Assembly: GCA_022419385.1 (NCBI GenBank) | Contig: JAJUBI010000003.1 | Span: forward strand, 1,240,001 to 1,304,000 | DNA from: Paraconiothyrium sp. Pb-2020 | Lineage: Eukaryota; Ascomycota; Dothideomycetes; Pleosporales; Didymosphaeriaceae | Length of the DNA: 64,000 bases | Direction: 5' to 3' | Shown: piece by piece, positions 47,378 to 59,189 of the stretch | Numbering within the stretch: the first letter of the stretch is position 1 | Layout: each line of letters starts with the position of its first letter | Made by a program: the position numbers and the translations under genes | Notes under the pieces: model-generated | What the model was told of the DNA's origin: nothing | Database searches by the model: none | What the model saw: only the letters and a program-made list of their open reading frames with translations

Positions 47378-47807
47378 AGACGTACCATTTTAGTGCTCAA
47401 TTAGATTCAACCTTTGCGCGAAAGGAATCATGGGAGTGGTCGGTCGAAGGAACATACGAACATCGCACCGATACTCGATTTTGTTTATCCCAATCTCTGC
47501 CACTGTTGCGGTCTTGCCTGGTTACATACGAACACCGCATTGGTACTCAGTTTTTGTCCATCTAATTTCCTCGCACGGTGGCGTTCCTGAGTGGGTGAAT
47601 CTGTAAGTATGTCAGACTCCATTCTCTGCGATGGTTTCTGGGATAATTCTCATTCCAGACGCTGTACTCTGCTCTTCTTCGGAACGCCCGAACACGACGA
47701 TCAGTTAATGCAACGATGATGCAGCCCATGACCTAATTTCTCGTATCGACGTCAATCCCTTTGAAAAATCGCTAAACGCCATTCATTCACAGAGCCCAGA
47801 CAGAAAA
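47378..47807. other. Intergenic with an imperfect direct repeat
   Basis: A segment of about 32 bp starting ATACGAACA occurs twice, near 47453 and 47526, with a few differences. No gene. Confidence 0.4.
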
Positions 47808-49374
47808 CTACCCTCGAGTGATCTCCACCTCCGGGTCATAAAACCCCATCACCTTATTCGCCCGATCCAACATAACCCTCTCTCCCGTACCCACCCCATA
47901 CTCCCCACTATCCGTCCACACCCACCAGACCTTCCATATCGTCAACCCTCACCCTGCCAACATGCTCGCTCTCCCCGACGCCGCCGCCAAAGTCAGGACT
48001 CGGGGTCCCGGCGATGAAGTTGTCGCGCTGCCGGACAAGATACTTTGCGTTATCTTCAGTGAGAGGGCACGCAGGGATATACAAGACCGACGAATCCGAG
48101 GTGCCAACGTGCGTCTTATCGACGGCGTGAATGGTATCGCAGTGCCAAGCGACGTAGTCACCGGGCCTTACAGTAGGCATGTGAATCATGCTCTGCTTCA
48201 AGTTGAGATGCGGGTGCAGCAAGTGCGACAACTCCTGTCCATGCCCGGGCGTCGCGCCCTGGATCCACGAGCTACTCTGCTCGTCCATTTTCCAGTTATC
48301 GCTCGCGAGGAATGCCGCGGTGGACGTGGTGGCTTCGTCGGCGGTCTGCGCGCCGGGCTCGACGCCGCGGACGGGGCTGAAGAACGGGCGGAGGAGATAG
48401 TATGCGGTGGCTTTGGCGAGGAGCGGATTGACGAGGAGAGTGCCTTCGCCGGGGCCCGTGGTAGAGAGCGAGAGCCAGCCCTGGAACATACGGAAAGCAC
48501 TGCAAGCACCCACACCCTGATGTAAGTCCGACACGACGTTTAGTCTGCAGCTTGACTCCCAAGGATCGAACTCTTCCCATCGGCCCTTCCAGACGCTGTC
48601 GTAGACTTTGCCGCGTCCGTATCCCCGCTCGTCCCAGCGCTCTACGCTTCCTCCATCGACATGTGGGCCGAGTGCGAAGCGCGAGTCGCCGGGGAGGCGC
48701 ATGCGCAGTCGATCGGCGTAGGATATAGGGTGGCGTGTGGAGATGGGTGTGTGCGAGTTTTTGGCGTGCCAATACGACATGAGAAAGCTCTGCGTCTTGA
48801 GCATGTTAGGGTGCCCGCGGGCGAGAAGCTGGGCACGCGACCAGTAAAGTTCGAAGACTTGGGGGTTTTCGGCCGGGAATGCTGGATACTGTCAGTGCCG
48901 AACTTCCCAGACAACACTATGGAGCGTACCTTTCGTTTGTGGATTCGCCTTGATGTACTCCCTCAAGCTCTCCTTCCAGCCAAGTGCCTCCTGCTCGCTC
49001 ACCACACCTCGTACAACAGCGACTCCCCTCTTTCGTAGCTCCTTGCTGAAGTCCTCGGGCGCATGATCAATATCCTTGAAGTCGATCTCAGGAATAATCT
49101 TCGAGCCCTTCTCCACGATGAGCGGTATCTCCTCGCGCAGATCCTTGAGCAGCCGCTCCCATGACTGTCTTATGGCCTCTTCATTTCCCTTGATCAAGCG
49201 AGCCTTGAGATGCGCATATTCCGGTGCAAGAGGTACAAATTGCTGACCAGAAAGCGAGGCAAACGCGTCTGAGATGTCGCCGGCGCGTTTGGACGCTGCT
49301 TGTGTCGCCGCGGTGCGCGCGTGATGTAGCGTTCGGATGGCTGGAGATCGGACGGTTCGTGAGATAGGCAGCAT
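47808..49374 (-). CDS. DUF1479 protein (2OG-oxygenase-like), frameshifted near its end
   Basis: Exons 49374-48930 and 48881-47908; the intron is 48 nt. The start is MLPISRTVRSPAIRTLHHAR, a likely mitochondrial presequence. Family features are HVDGGSVERWDERGYG (HxD), VWKGRWEEFDPWE, and later WHCDTIHAVDKTH (distal His), as in the DUF1479/YbiU group of probable Fe(II)/2-oxoglutarate oxygenases. The frame ends at TAG 47908 after 472 aa. A different frame continues the expected C-terminus (GERVMLDRANKVMGFYDPE) to a stop at 47808. No intron can join them, so a one-base indel near 47912-47935 is likely, either a sequencing error in a G-rich stretch or a true mutation. It diverges from the GH1 gene. 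Confidence 0.85.
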
Positions 49375-50204
49375 GTTGGTCGGCCTTCTGTGGCTACTCC
49401 AGTGTTCCGATGTCGTGTTCACTTCCCCAAAACCTCCCCATTATATATGCGTACAGCTCCGACAGCTAATGGTTGCAGTCTTGAGCTCCGACAGCATCTC
49501 TTTCGATGAATGATGGCTCGGTGGCCCTAGCTTCTTCGGAATGCTCGAAGCGGAAAGGAGTCCGCTCACAACGCTAAGCCGATCTCGGCCAATGCGGGGA
49601 AATGCTGTCGCTGCTGAACATGAGCGAAGAAAGGTATCCGACGAGGTGTCATCTTGAGTCTTTCGGGCGTATAGGAAGAGTACAGTGTTGTCGGAAAGTA
49701 GTTCAGACAGGACAAGCGTATGCCGAAGTTTCGCCTGAACCTGCCGCGTTCACCTCGCCGCATCATCACCTCATCTACCCCGCCGTCACGGCGCACCCCT
49801 CCATGGATAAACGCAGGTAGAATCGACGGCCCGCACAGCCATTGACCGCCCTGGTAGCTGCAAGCTACAGTGGCAGAACGAAGCTTGACCTTGGGCTGCA
49901 GCACACAGTTCAGCAAACAAAATGGCGCTCAACGAGTGTGAGGGTGGGTCTCATGCCCAATGGTATCATCTTGAGGCGGAAGAATCCATTGAGATCCGAG
50001 TAGAACATGTACATGTAGCGAAAATTGCTTGTTTGGTCTTACGGCGCGTCTGTTGCTGTCATGGGACGCGTCGAGGCTGGCTCGGTGGGATGCGTTCCGC
50101 AGTGGAACTACGCCATCGTATATGTAGCGGAAGCCCTCGAGCTTTCCGACTTGGTTGTATTGCATGCCCACATTTGACTGTGATTCTCAAACATTCAGCT
50201 CAGC
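49375..50204. promoter_or_regulatory. Divergent promoter region, DUF1479 / GH1
   Basis: 830 bp between opposed start codons. No gene seen inside. Confidence 0.4.
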
Positions 50205-52105
50205 ATGACGGACTCACACCTTCCCAAAGACTTTCGCTGGGGTTTCGCAACAGCATGGTGCGTTTCAGAGACCTTCCTTGATTGGAAGCTCCACGATAGC
50301 AGCTTTCCTACTGAATCCAACGTGTAGCTATCAGATCGAGGGTTCACCAAAGGCCGATGGAAAGGGCGACAGCATATGGGATGTCTTCACACACATACCC
50401 GGAAAAGTCTGGGACGGCACCACAGGCGATGTTGCGTGTGATTCGTATAATCGCACCGCCGAAGACATCGAGTTGCTGAAATCGACCGGCGCGAACACAT
50501 ACCGCTTCTCGCTCTCCTGGTCTCGCATCATCCCTCTCGGTGGACGTAACGACCCCGTGAACGAGAAAGGTCTCCAACACTACGTCAAGTTTGTTGACGA
50601 CCTGCACGCGGCAGGTATAACCCCGATGGTCACACTTCTACACTGGGACCTGCCTGACGGCTTGTACAAGCGCTATGGCGGTTACCTAAACAAGGAAGAG
50701 TTCGCGAAGGATTTCGAGAATTACGCGCGGGTCGTCTTCAAGGCCTTCGGTTCGAAAGTGAAGTACTGGATCACTTTCAATGAACCTTGGTGTAGCTCTA
50801 TTCTCGGGTTCAATGTGGCTAGCCACGCTCCGGGACACACGAGTGACAGGAGCAAAAGTGAAATTGGCGACAGCAGTAGAGAGCCTTGGATCGTAGGACA
50901 CTCGTTACTGATCGCGCATGGCACCGCTGTGAAAGTGTACCGTGATGAATTCAAAGAAAAGGACGGTGGTATCATTGCCATAACCCTAAATGGTAAGTAA
51001 GCGGCATTCACAATTGTGGCGGCTGGCGAAACTCTATACATCCTGCCTCAGCCAGCAGCTTATGCAAACCCCACACGAAGCGAAGCGAAGGGTCCATGTA
51101 CCGCATACCCGTAAACTTTCAAAAAGGAAATGGTCAACTGACGACGCATGATACAGGCGACTATGCAGAACCATGGGATGCGAATGATCCTCTTGATGTT
51201 GACGCAGCTAACCGCAAACTGGAGTTCACGTATGGATGGTTTGCCGACCCAGTGTATCACGGCCGATACCCAGAGTCGATGCGCAAGCAATTAGGGGACA
51301 GATTGCCAGAGTTTACGGCCGAAGAGATTGCGTTGGTGAAAGGTAGCAACGACTTTTTTGGCATCAACTCATATGGCGATAATTATATCAGGCACAGAGA
51401 GGGTGAGCCTGCTCCAGACGACTTCTACGGAAACTTGGATGTTTTGGACCAAAACAAAGCTGGCGAGTGGATTGGGCCTGAGACGGAGTCAGTCTGGCTG
51501 AGACCGAATCCTCGCGGCTTTCGAAGTCTGCTGAACTGGCTGAACAAGAGGTATGGCGGACCAACGTTTTACGTAACAGAAAATGGCACAAGTGTGAAGG
51601 GAGAAAACGACAAGCCTCGTGAAGAGATTCTCGATGACGAGTTTCGTTGTTGGTTCTTCCGAGGGTATATTGGAGCGCTCGCAGACGCATACACAAAGGA
51701 TGGCATAGACATTCGAGGCTACACTGGGTGGAGTCTGCTGGAGTACGTATCATCGACCCGTTTCGTCTTCTTACCCGAGGAGTGTCAATGTCTCATGGTC
51801 TTGACACGCCGCGTCCGCTTGTTCTTCCTTTTAACCTTTTAGAAGACCGTCCCGGAGAGCCATGCCTGCGTTGCAATCATGGAAGCTGTCGGTCATACCC
51901 AGCATGGCTCGCCGCACTGTCATTACCACGATGAGAGATCTCCGTGCTGACCCAATGTACCTGCAGTAATTTTGAATGGCACGAAGGGTACCGAACGCGC
52001 TTCGGCGTCACTTACGTCGATTATGAGGGTGGCCAAAAGCGATACCCGAAGAAGAGTGCGCACGAAGTAGGCAAGATTTTTGGAAAATACATCAAGAAAG
52101 ACTAG
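50205..52105 (+). CDS. GH1 beta-glucosidase, cytosolic
   Basis: Exons 50205-50257, 50328-50992, 51157-51742 and 51967-52105 give 480 aa. It starts MTDSHLPKDFRWGFATA with no signal peptide, so it is intracellular. The acid/base glutamate is in TFNEP (Glu170) and the nucleophile in YVTENG (Glu381). The N-terminal CYQIEG, HWDLPDGL and C-terminal WSLLDNFEWHEGY are GH1 hallmarks, and the exon joins restore LNGDYAEPWD and DNFEW exactly. It should hydrolyse beta-glucosides such as cellobiose or plant glucosides. Two introns (164 and 224 nt) are unusually long for this window. Confidence 0.94.
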
Positions 52106-55100
52106 ATGGCTTGCAACCCAACGCTCGAGGCGGGGAGGACGGGAGGCAGCATCCGATCAATGATTCTAAGAGGCTTCCAGAACAGTGTAGATTTTGGCAT
52201 ACTGAGCGGGAGAGTTTCTCTTGCAGTAACGTTTTTGCAAGTGTACGTGCAGCCGTCGGTGTGATGTGCGCGACGCTGCAGGATCGGCCTAGGGTCTTCA
52301 AAGAGGAGGTTTTGCGGCCGACCTCAGCAGGTCTCGTGTCTTGTTTGGAGCCGCTTATGGGTCGGGAGTGTTACTGATTTTCGATAGACTGATAGATCCA
52401 CAATGGCCGCCACCCGCTCGTACATGCGCATTTGCAATTCTCACAACACCACGACGCGACGGTCGATGGTAAAGGCATCATGACGGCTGCTGACATCCGT
52501 ATGAGGTCTTGAGCCCATCCATGCTAACGTTTCGGAGATGAAAGATTCCACTTTAGAGTTCTACCTCGAAGGGCGATCAGACCCTTTCCTTCCAAATACC
52601 CGCGGCGGCGCCCAGAGTTGGTGGTTTTCTAGATGGGAGCTAGAACAAAGTGGCAGATCGTGTGGCGCGCTCATACACAGTATGGCGTGGTAGTACTGAC
52701 TCGCTAGCCGCCACCAAACCTCTCTGACCCCTGGCCCGCTGTCGTGCAACCTCAGCGCAAACTTTAAATGTACACGAGCGTGGCAACCCTGCACATATCG
52801 TGTTTCAGTAGTGACCTCGTGGCAATGGGCCGCAATCACTCTCCTGATCTGCATAGAGGGGTAGTATGATGACGAATTCCTACCACGACTGCAGTTGGAT
52901 CCTCCGTGCGTGCATTGTTTTCGCGAGACCACCCGTGGTTCTCTTCGTACTCGCGGACGACCGTCTAGGGGGCTTGACTGTATAAGGTTAGACGCTAGAC
53001 TGGCTCATCTAATCAAACAGCCACTGAGCGAGCGTTGTCCAGCAATGGTACCAAGGTAGCTGTAGAATGGAGAGACGGCGTGGGCTGTCTTGCGAGGTGT
53101 CAGTGTGAAGCAACGCGTGCAGAGCGGGGAATCGCGGTAGTTTCCCCACCTAGCGTGAATGGAAGCAGCGTCTCAAAACAGAAAATGATCCGTCCAAAAG
53201 GGTCGACATCAGGCAGGAATGCGACCGCCGAAGAACGAGCAGCAAAGGGCAGCCGATGGTTGGTTCGACGGCTCCGGCTCAATGGCGGCCGAGATGATCC
53301 GTCCGGCAGTGCAGTGTCCGCAATCTACGTCGGCTCTTCCCGTCAGAAGGGCCGAGGAACGATAGTTTAGAGGGCGAATGCACAAACGCTAGAGAGCAAT
53401 ACCAGGAGCGGGCGATATCTTGAGCGAAGCAAGAATTGAGGGATCCGCGGGTCCGCCTTTGGCGCCACGGTTGCGCAATTGATTAGCGGCATCGCTTGAG
53501 AGACTTTTGCATGATGCATGAGATGGTCCCACTTGGGCGAACAGACGTTCTGCTGAACTTTAGATTGCGACCGTTGCGAAAGTATCGTTGAAGGCAGCAG
53601 GGAGCATCGCCGAGGAGGATCTTGTGGGCGACTCAGGGGGGCGGATGTCGTAAACTTGTACCTGCAGCAGTCGGCTCCGCGGCGTCCCTCTGTTTGGGGA
53701 AAAGCGCAACGGGCTTCAATGAGGCGGAGAATTCGGGTGGATGGAGGAACTTGAGGTTCAAGACAGGAGTACCACAGCAAGTCCCACTGTAGTCGGAGGA
53801 AGGCGCTGCCTCCCCGCAAGTGTTTGACCGCTACTTCCGTCATTGCAGGGAAGGAAGGGACTCAGCTGGTGCTGACTCCGTGCATCGAGATCTTGCCAAT
53901 GTTGCCTGCGACAACTTGATGCTTTGGACGGATGTAGCCGGCAAGAGATCCGCGCGCAGAGCCGCGAAACAATGACGGCAGAAACAAACCAGCACCAAGA
54001 CAGAGAGTTACCCTTTGCTAGCTGCAGCTGTCCCTGGCACCACACAGTCTGACAGCGGCGTAATCTCCTCGAATGTATAGAAGCCCCTATGTAGTTCAGT
54101 GGCGCGCTAGAAGCGGGGCTAGAAACTCGAGCGATTGACGACGAGCACTTGCGCCATCACTCGAGGTTGCATTCGCTTCTTGGATCAATATACATGTCAA
54201 GTTTCATCTTGTATCACATACAGATATGGCCCACCGCCGATCAGCCGTTGCAGTTCACCGTTATCTTTCATGCTGACTTCAGGCCTCGCGAATCTACTCC
54301 CGTTTGGATTTGGAGCCAGCCTCAAGTTCCTGAGGTGAAGTATACGCACTAGCGTATTGGGCATCATTTAGGCTTCCACCTTCCTGCGCATCGCCAGAAC
54401 GCTATCTGGCCACCGAAGCTGTGCGGGATGCCATCGCTCTGTGCGTAAGCCATCAACAGCGACAGCGGACTGAGGGTACGTAGCGAGACTTGCCAGACGT
54501 GGTTCACGAGGCCTAAAAATACTCTATCTACGGGAGCGCTTCGCCAACCCACGACCCCTGTTTCGTGAACGTTGACGAGTGTTTCGCCGCAGAAAGGCTG
54601 CCAACCACATGCTTTTCCAGGCCGGAAGGATCGCTCGTGTAGAGAGACGCGGTGGCTTCGTCGGCGACATTGACGGCTCTCCTGCCGTTTGACAGAGGCG
54701 CTCGGTGCCAGGCTCTTCTGCTTTTGGCCGTGGCGCTCAGCTATAGATAGTCCTGGGTAAAAAGTTTAAGTACCGTATTGCCCCCAAATAGGCGATGCAA
54801 AGGCCGAAAACACCCAACCTTATGCCTCCGCGCTGGCGGTGAGACAGTCGTTGCAGCTCAATAACAGGTTACGCGACCGTGAAGGCTCCCATGTCGCCGC
54901 GCCAGTCAAAGCTCGGAGGAAAACTCCGTCAGAAGTCTCGTGAGCCTAGTGGCAGGGGGCGCGCGGGCAAGAAACAATGCCTCATCTCATTTCGACGTTC
55001 GCCTTGGAGGTGGCTAGCCTGCGCAAGGTGGGGGTCGCGCTCATAGTCGAAGGCAGCTGCTGCAGGCACCCTTGGAGCAGTCACTGCAAGTCGAGCACGC

Positions 55101-56745
55101 CGAGACACGCATTGGCCTTCACCGCATGTCCCGTACACTGTGGCAGCTCGCCGTCGATGGCTGGTGCGAGTATCGTCAGCGTCTACCGCGCAGGAATGGC
55201 ATCATTGCGGGACAAATCTCCCGAACTTCCATCGGGAGATAGCATGAAGGGCTGCGACGGTTCCGGCTCCCCCTTAGCACGACGAGGCAAGAGAAATGAT
55301 GCCAAGGGCGTGGGAGCATGGACCAAGACCTGTTTCGTCGCACTGCATGCCCAATGATCGACGTGTTCCTGGTCTCGCGCTGGTTGCCGGCAGCGACGGC
55401 AGCTCGGACGCACCGCTCGCAGGCCAGCAGCCCGCACACGAAAGCGCAAAGCATGGCGACGAGCACGCCCTTGGTAGACAGCACGCACGCACACTAGCAG
55501 CGCACACAGTAGCGCAGCTGCAGGCCGCCAGCAGAATTTTGAGGGCCTGTTCCGTCTGCTCCAGGATTAGATGTGGGGCGTCCCAAAGCGTTGCTAGGCC
55601 GGCTTTCCCACGTGCGAGCTCGGTTCACCCCAGCCAAAAGAGCCCCCGGCACCGAGCGAGCCCATTCGAACGCTCATACGTCAACCCCACCGACCGGGCC
55701 ATGTTCCTTCGAGCTCTTCCTGCGTGTCGCCAACGGCGTGAGCGGGTACGAGCACCCACGGTACCAAGGCTCACAGCTGCGAGCGCCATTTCTCCGACCC
55801 CTCCGATTTCGCCTGTAGGGACTCCATACACGGCACGTCCTAGAATTGGGCGGTGAACAGGCCTCCCTGTCGCTTCTCCGCCATTGGCTGCAGTGCAAAT
55901 CGCTTCACATCCGTCCCCAAAGGGGAAGTGGGCCGAGCTATCGCTTTCGCCGACGCGCCCATGTGGACGAGCACGATGGCCAGAAGACAGCCGATGGCCG
56001 CTCCAGCTCGACGCCATGCGAGGCTTCGCGAGCTGTCCAGGTCGCCGTGGCCACCGACTACGAGGCAATCGCCCCTTCTAGTGACCCTCGAGAAGCCTTG
56101 CGCCATGGCACCGTAGAGGCTCCGTCTGCTTTGACGCGGCCGTCTTCACGCCTCACCATAGCCGTCCCAGCAGAGCAACGCCGCCGACACTTCAGGCCCT
56201 GGCGTCCGCTTCCTGCAGTCTCCAGTCAACGGCGCCTTGATACCTCGCCCTCTGCGCGCGTCCCAAACTTTACTCGGTTTCACACCTGCATTTTCCCCGC
56301 AGGCCGCCACGTGTGCTGACCACCGACGGACTGGGTCCTTTCCAGGTCCCGCCCAGGGTGCCAGCTAGCGGCCTCGAAGCCACACGCAAGGGTCCCTCAT
56401 AAAAGAAGGACTACCCTTACAGAGATCCGGTTATAGCCTTCCTCCCTGCTCGTCAAAGGCCTTTGCGTTTTGTTTATCTCCCTCTCTACCTATACCTTTT
56501 CCCATCTGCCTCCTTCTTACTGTAATTTCTGCTCCGAATCGATATTTACTGCCATACCACCTTCTGGTCCGAGACCCTTCTATCCGTGCTCTCTGCACGC
56601 GGCACAACACAAACCCACCCTCGCCGTCCTAACAACCCTCGTCATCTTGCACACGGGAACTTGGAAGCTTGGTCCGTTCCCTCCAAGCCGCTTACATAGC
56701 GACCACCCACCCGTCTTAAACCCTCTGCCGCCCCCGCGGGTCCTC
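52106..56745. other. 4.6-kb gap, GC-rich toward its end; no supported gene
   Basis: Many short frames on both strands from 53,000 to 56,450 overlap one another, which is expected of GC-rich sequence; none shows a domain. The last part probably serves as promoter and long 5' leader of the bZIP gene, with pyrimidine-rich sequence near 56460-56740. Confidence 0.45.
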
Positions 56746-58163
56746 ATGACTTCAGTAATTCACTATCGAGACCCTATTGCTTACCGGAGCGGCGACCTAA
56801 TGGGCACGAATTATGTCCCACCGCACATGGCCTCTCTCAATCGATCGCCTGTTTACGATGACCACTCGTCTGGTTCGGAACGAAAGCAGTCCACGCCTGG
56901 AGCCAAGAAACGGCCTTCCAGAGCTGGCACCCGCAGCGTCACCACGCTGACTGCAGCACAACTGGAGCGCAAACGAGCAAACGACCGGGAAGCGCAGCGA
57001 GCCATCCGCCAGCGGACCAAGGACCACATCGAAAGTCTCGAGCGTCAAGTACGCGATCTTACTGCGCAGATTGGCACCAACAGCTCTACCAAGATGATGG
57101 AGCTGATGCGGCGGAATGAGGAGCTGGAGCAAGAGAACGCATTGCTCAGGGCGCGACTGTCTCATGCGGGACAGGCGTTGGGCATGCTGGAAGGCTCAGG
57201 TACGTCGGTTATCCTTTTTTACCCCACGGATCACTTGTCACATTAGCATATATTGCTTTTTGACGTTTGACCGATCGCCGTCATGGAGTGACCGTGCAGT
57301 TGCTTTTTGCACTATCCAACGCATTTGGTCATGTCAACTCCACATCGGCATCGTGCTACTCCTAAAACGTCGGCATCGAACCAAATTAGTTTCACTAACA
57401 TTTTTGACCATCAGGAAATTCTATGCCTGGAGCAGAGCAAACCGGCCTGTTAGCTGCGACCGGAGGCGCCCCGTCGCCTAGCGATCGAGTTCAGATTCTG
57501 AGCCACGCGCGTCGGTCGTCAACTGGAACCGCGAGGAGTGTTCACTCTGTACCAGAAATCACCACGACACCCGTCGCCCAACCTGCGCCCTGGCAGCAAC
57601 AACATCCGCAGCAGCAGCCGCAGCACCAACACCAGCATCAGCACCAGCATGCCTATTCACCCAACGTACCTTCACCTCATGTGGAGCATCCCCAATCGAA
57701 TTGGGGCCCTCATCCATCCGCACACCCCTCCCAGCATCCAGTGTCGCTTTCAGTGCCCGACTCATCACTGCACGCCGTGGAATCTGGAAACATTTCTTAT
57801 CCCACCCCATACGCGATGGACCAGAACACTAGGTCTATGTCTTATCCATTGGAGAATGCGTCGCTGGTCACATCCCAGGCAATGCAGATTGGTGGTTACC
57901 AAACGCCTACTTCGAATCCCTCGACACACTCCTCAGATTACCACAGGCAGATGAGCGTCCCGATGAACGCCGCACCACCGCCAGGACACGGGCCGCATCC
58001 GCACGCGTATTCTGGTCCTGCACATCATGGTTATGTTCCCCAAACTAGCCATCCGGGGGACATGCACATGATGGCTCCTGCTCCTCATCAGCAATCCCAC
58101 ATGGTCAACGAGCAGGGTCAGATGATGTATCACATCCCGCCGCACATGAAGGTTGAGCACTAA
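56746..58163 (+). CDS. bZIP transcription factor
   Basis: Exons 56746-57199 and 57415-58163 give 400 aa; the intron is 215 nt with a TCACTAACA branch site. The basic region at 74-91 (ERKRANDREAQRAIRQRT) is a fungal bZIP pattern with NDREAQR, followed by a short leucine zipper from Leu98. Residues after the intron are Gln/His/Pro-rich, including a poly-Gln/His run encoded at 57594-57650, and Ser/Pro-rich; these are probable activation sequences. The frame is open well upstream of ATG 56746 but without another in-frame ATG that gives a sensible protein. It acts in the nucleus; targets unknown. The type resembles bZIPs linked to secondary metabolism or stress. Confidence 0.9.
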
Positions 58164-59189
58164 GATCGAGGATCTGCTATCGGTCGTTGTGCTACCGCCC
58201 GCACCGTCACAGTGGAGACGAGGCGGTGAAGGACATGTCAACTTGGCGGTGACGAGTCACTTTGTGATTCAGTGCATTGCATTGCATTGCGTTGACGAAG
58301 TGGCTGGTTCCATCCAGTTCTACTGATTCCTCTAAGCTTTGGTTGCAGAAGCTCGTAGAGCTGTCCTCGTCTACTGCCGCGAGAATGTCTGGAACGGATA
58401 AGCCATCGCGCTACGCCGGCGTTTCGCCGGAAGATGACAATATGGATCCTAATCGGAGCGGCTTCGGTAGTAACCCGACACACGCTCCTCCCGTGTCTCG
58501 GTGCTCCTCCGCCGCGAGCTTCAAGACACGCCGCCTCATGTACTCTCGTATGGGCTATCGTCAAACCCCTCGCTGAAACCGGCTTTCGCTTGGCAGCCCC
58601 CGCAAGCTTTCTCCGGTGAGATGTGCTCGCCAAGGCGGGGCTTGCGGCGAACTCCATGCCTGCGTTTTGGACTTCAAGCATCCCGCAGGCCTCGTATGTC
58701 AGCTCGTGTCGACCATCCTGATGGACTGCCACCCTCGCCTGGGATTCCTGGTTGCGGAGTCCTGTAGCCGCTATTGCACCGAGGTGCGTCCGGACGCACG
58801 GGCGATCCTTGCGAACTCCAAAAGATCTCCAATCGAGTTGGAGTCGTCGCCCAGCGCTAGCGGCTCAAGGCACGAGCGGGCTATCGAATGAAGCTTGGCG
58901 GCACTGTTTCATCGCGTCACCTTCTGCTAGAACATCAGGCCCCACCGCAATTACTGCATCACGACAATTACCGTCCAGTCGCAAGTCTACGCCTCATCTT
59001 TGTTGTCATCACGCTCGTTTGGGGTACTATAGGATTGTGGTCAAATTACATTGGTCTATGGCTTATTGATTTGCACGGTAGTCGGCGACCAACTGCGGAA
59101 GCTTATGCTGCCGCCGCTTGTTGCGCCCTAATTTGCGCCAGCAACTGGGGATACTGCAAAAGTCAAATCAACAAGTCGTACGGTAGTCG
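58164..59189. other. Convergent intergenic region, no gene
   Basis: Short frames only between the bZIP and oxygenase 3' ends. Confidence 0.45.

Noticed and set aside
47908..47960. A short intron to rescue the DUF1479 C-terminus
   Set aside because: The available GT-AG pairs give either the wrong phase or introns near 22 nt, too short for this genome.
53035..56319. Many overlapping frames in the GC-rich gap
   Set aside because: All frames are open by composition; none shows family motifs or coherent exons.
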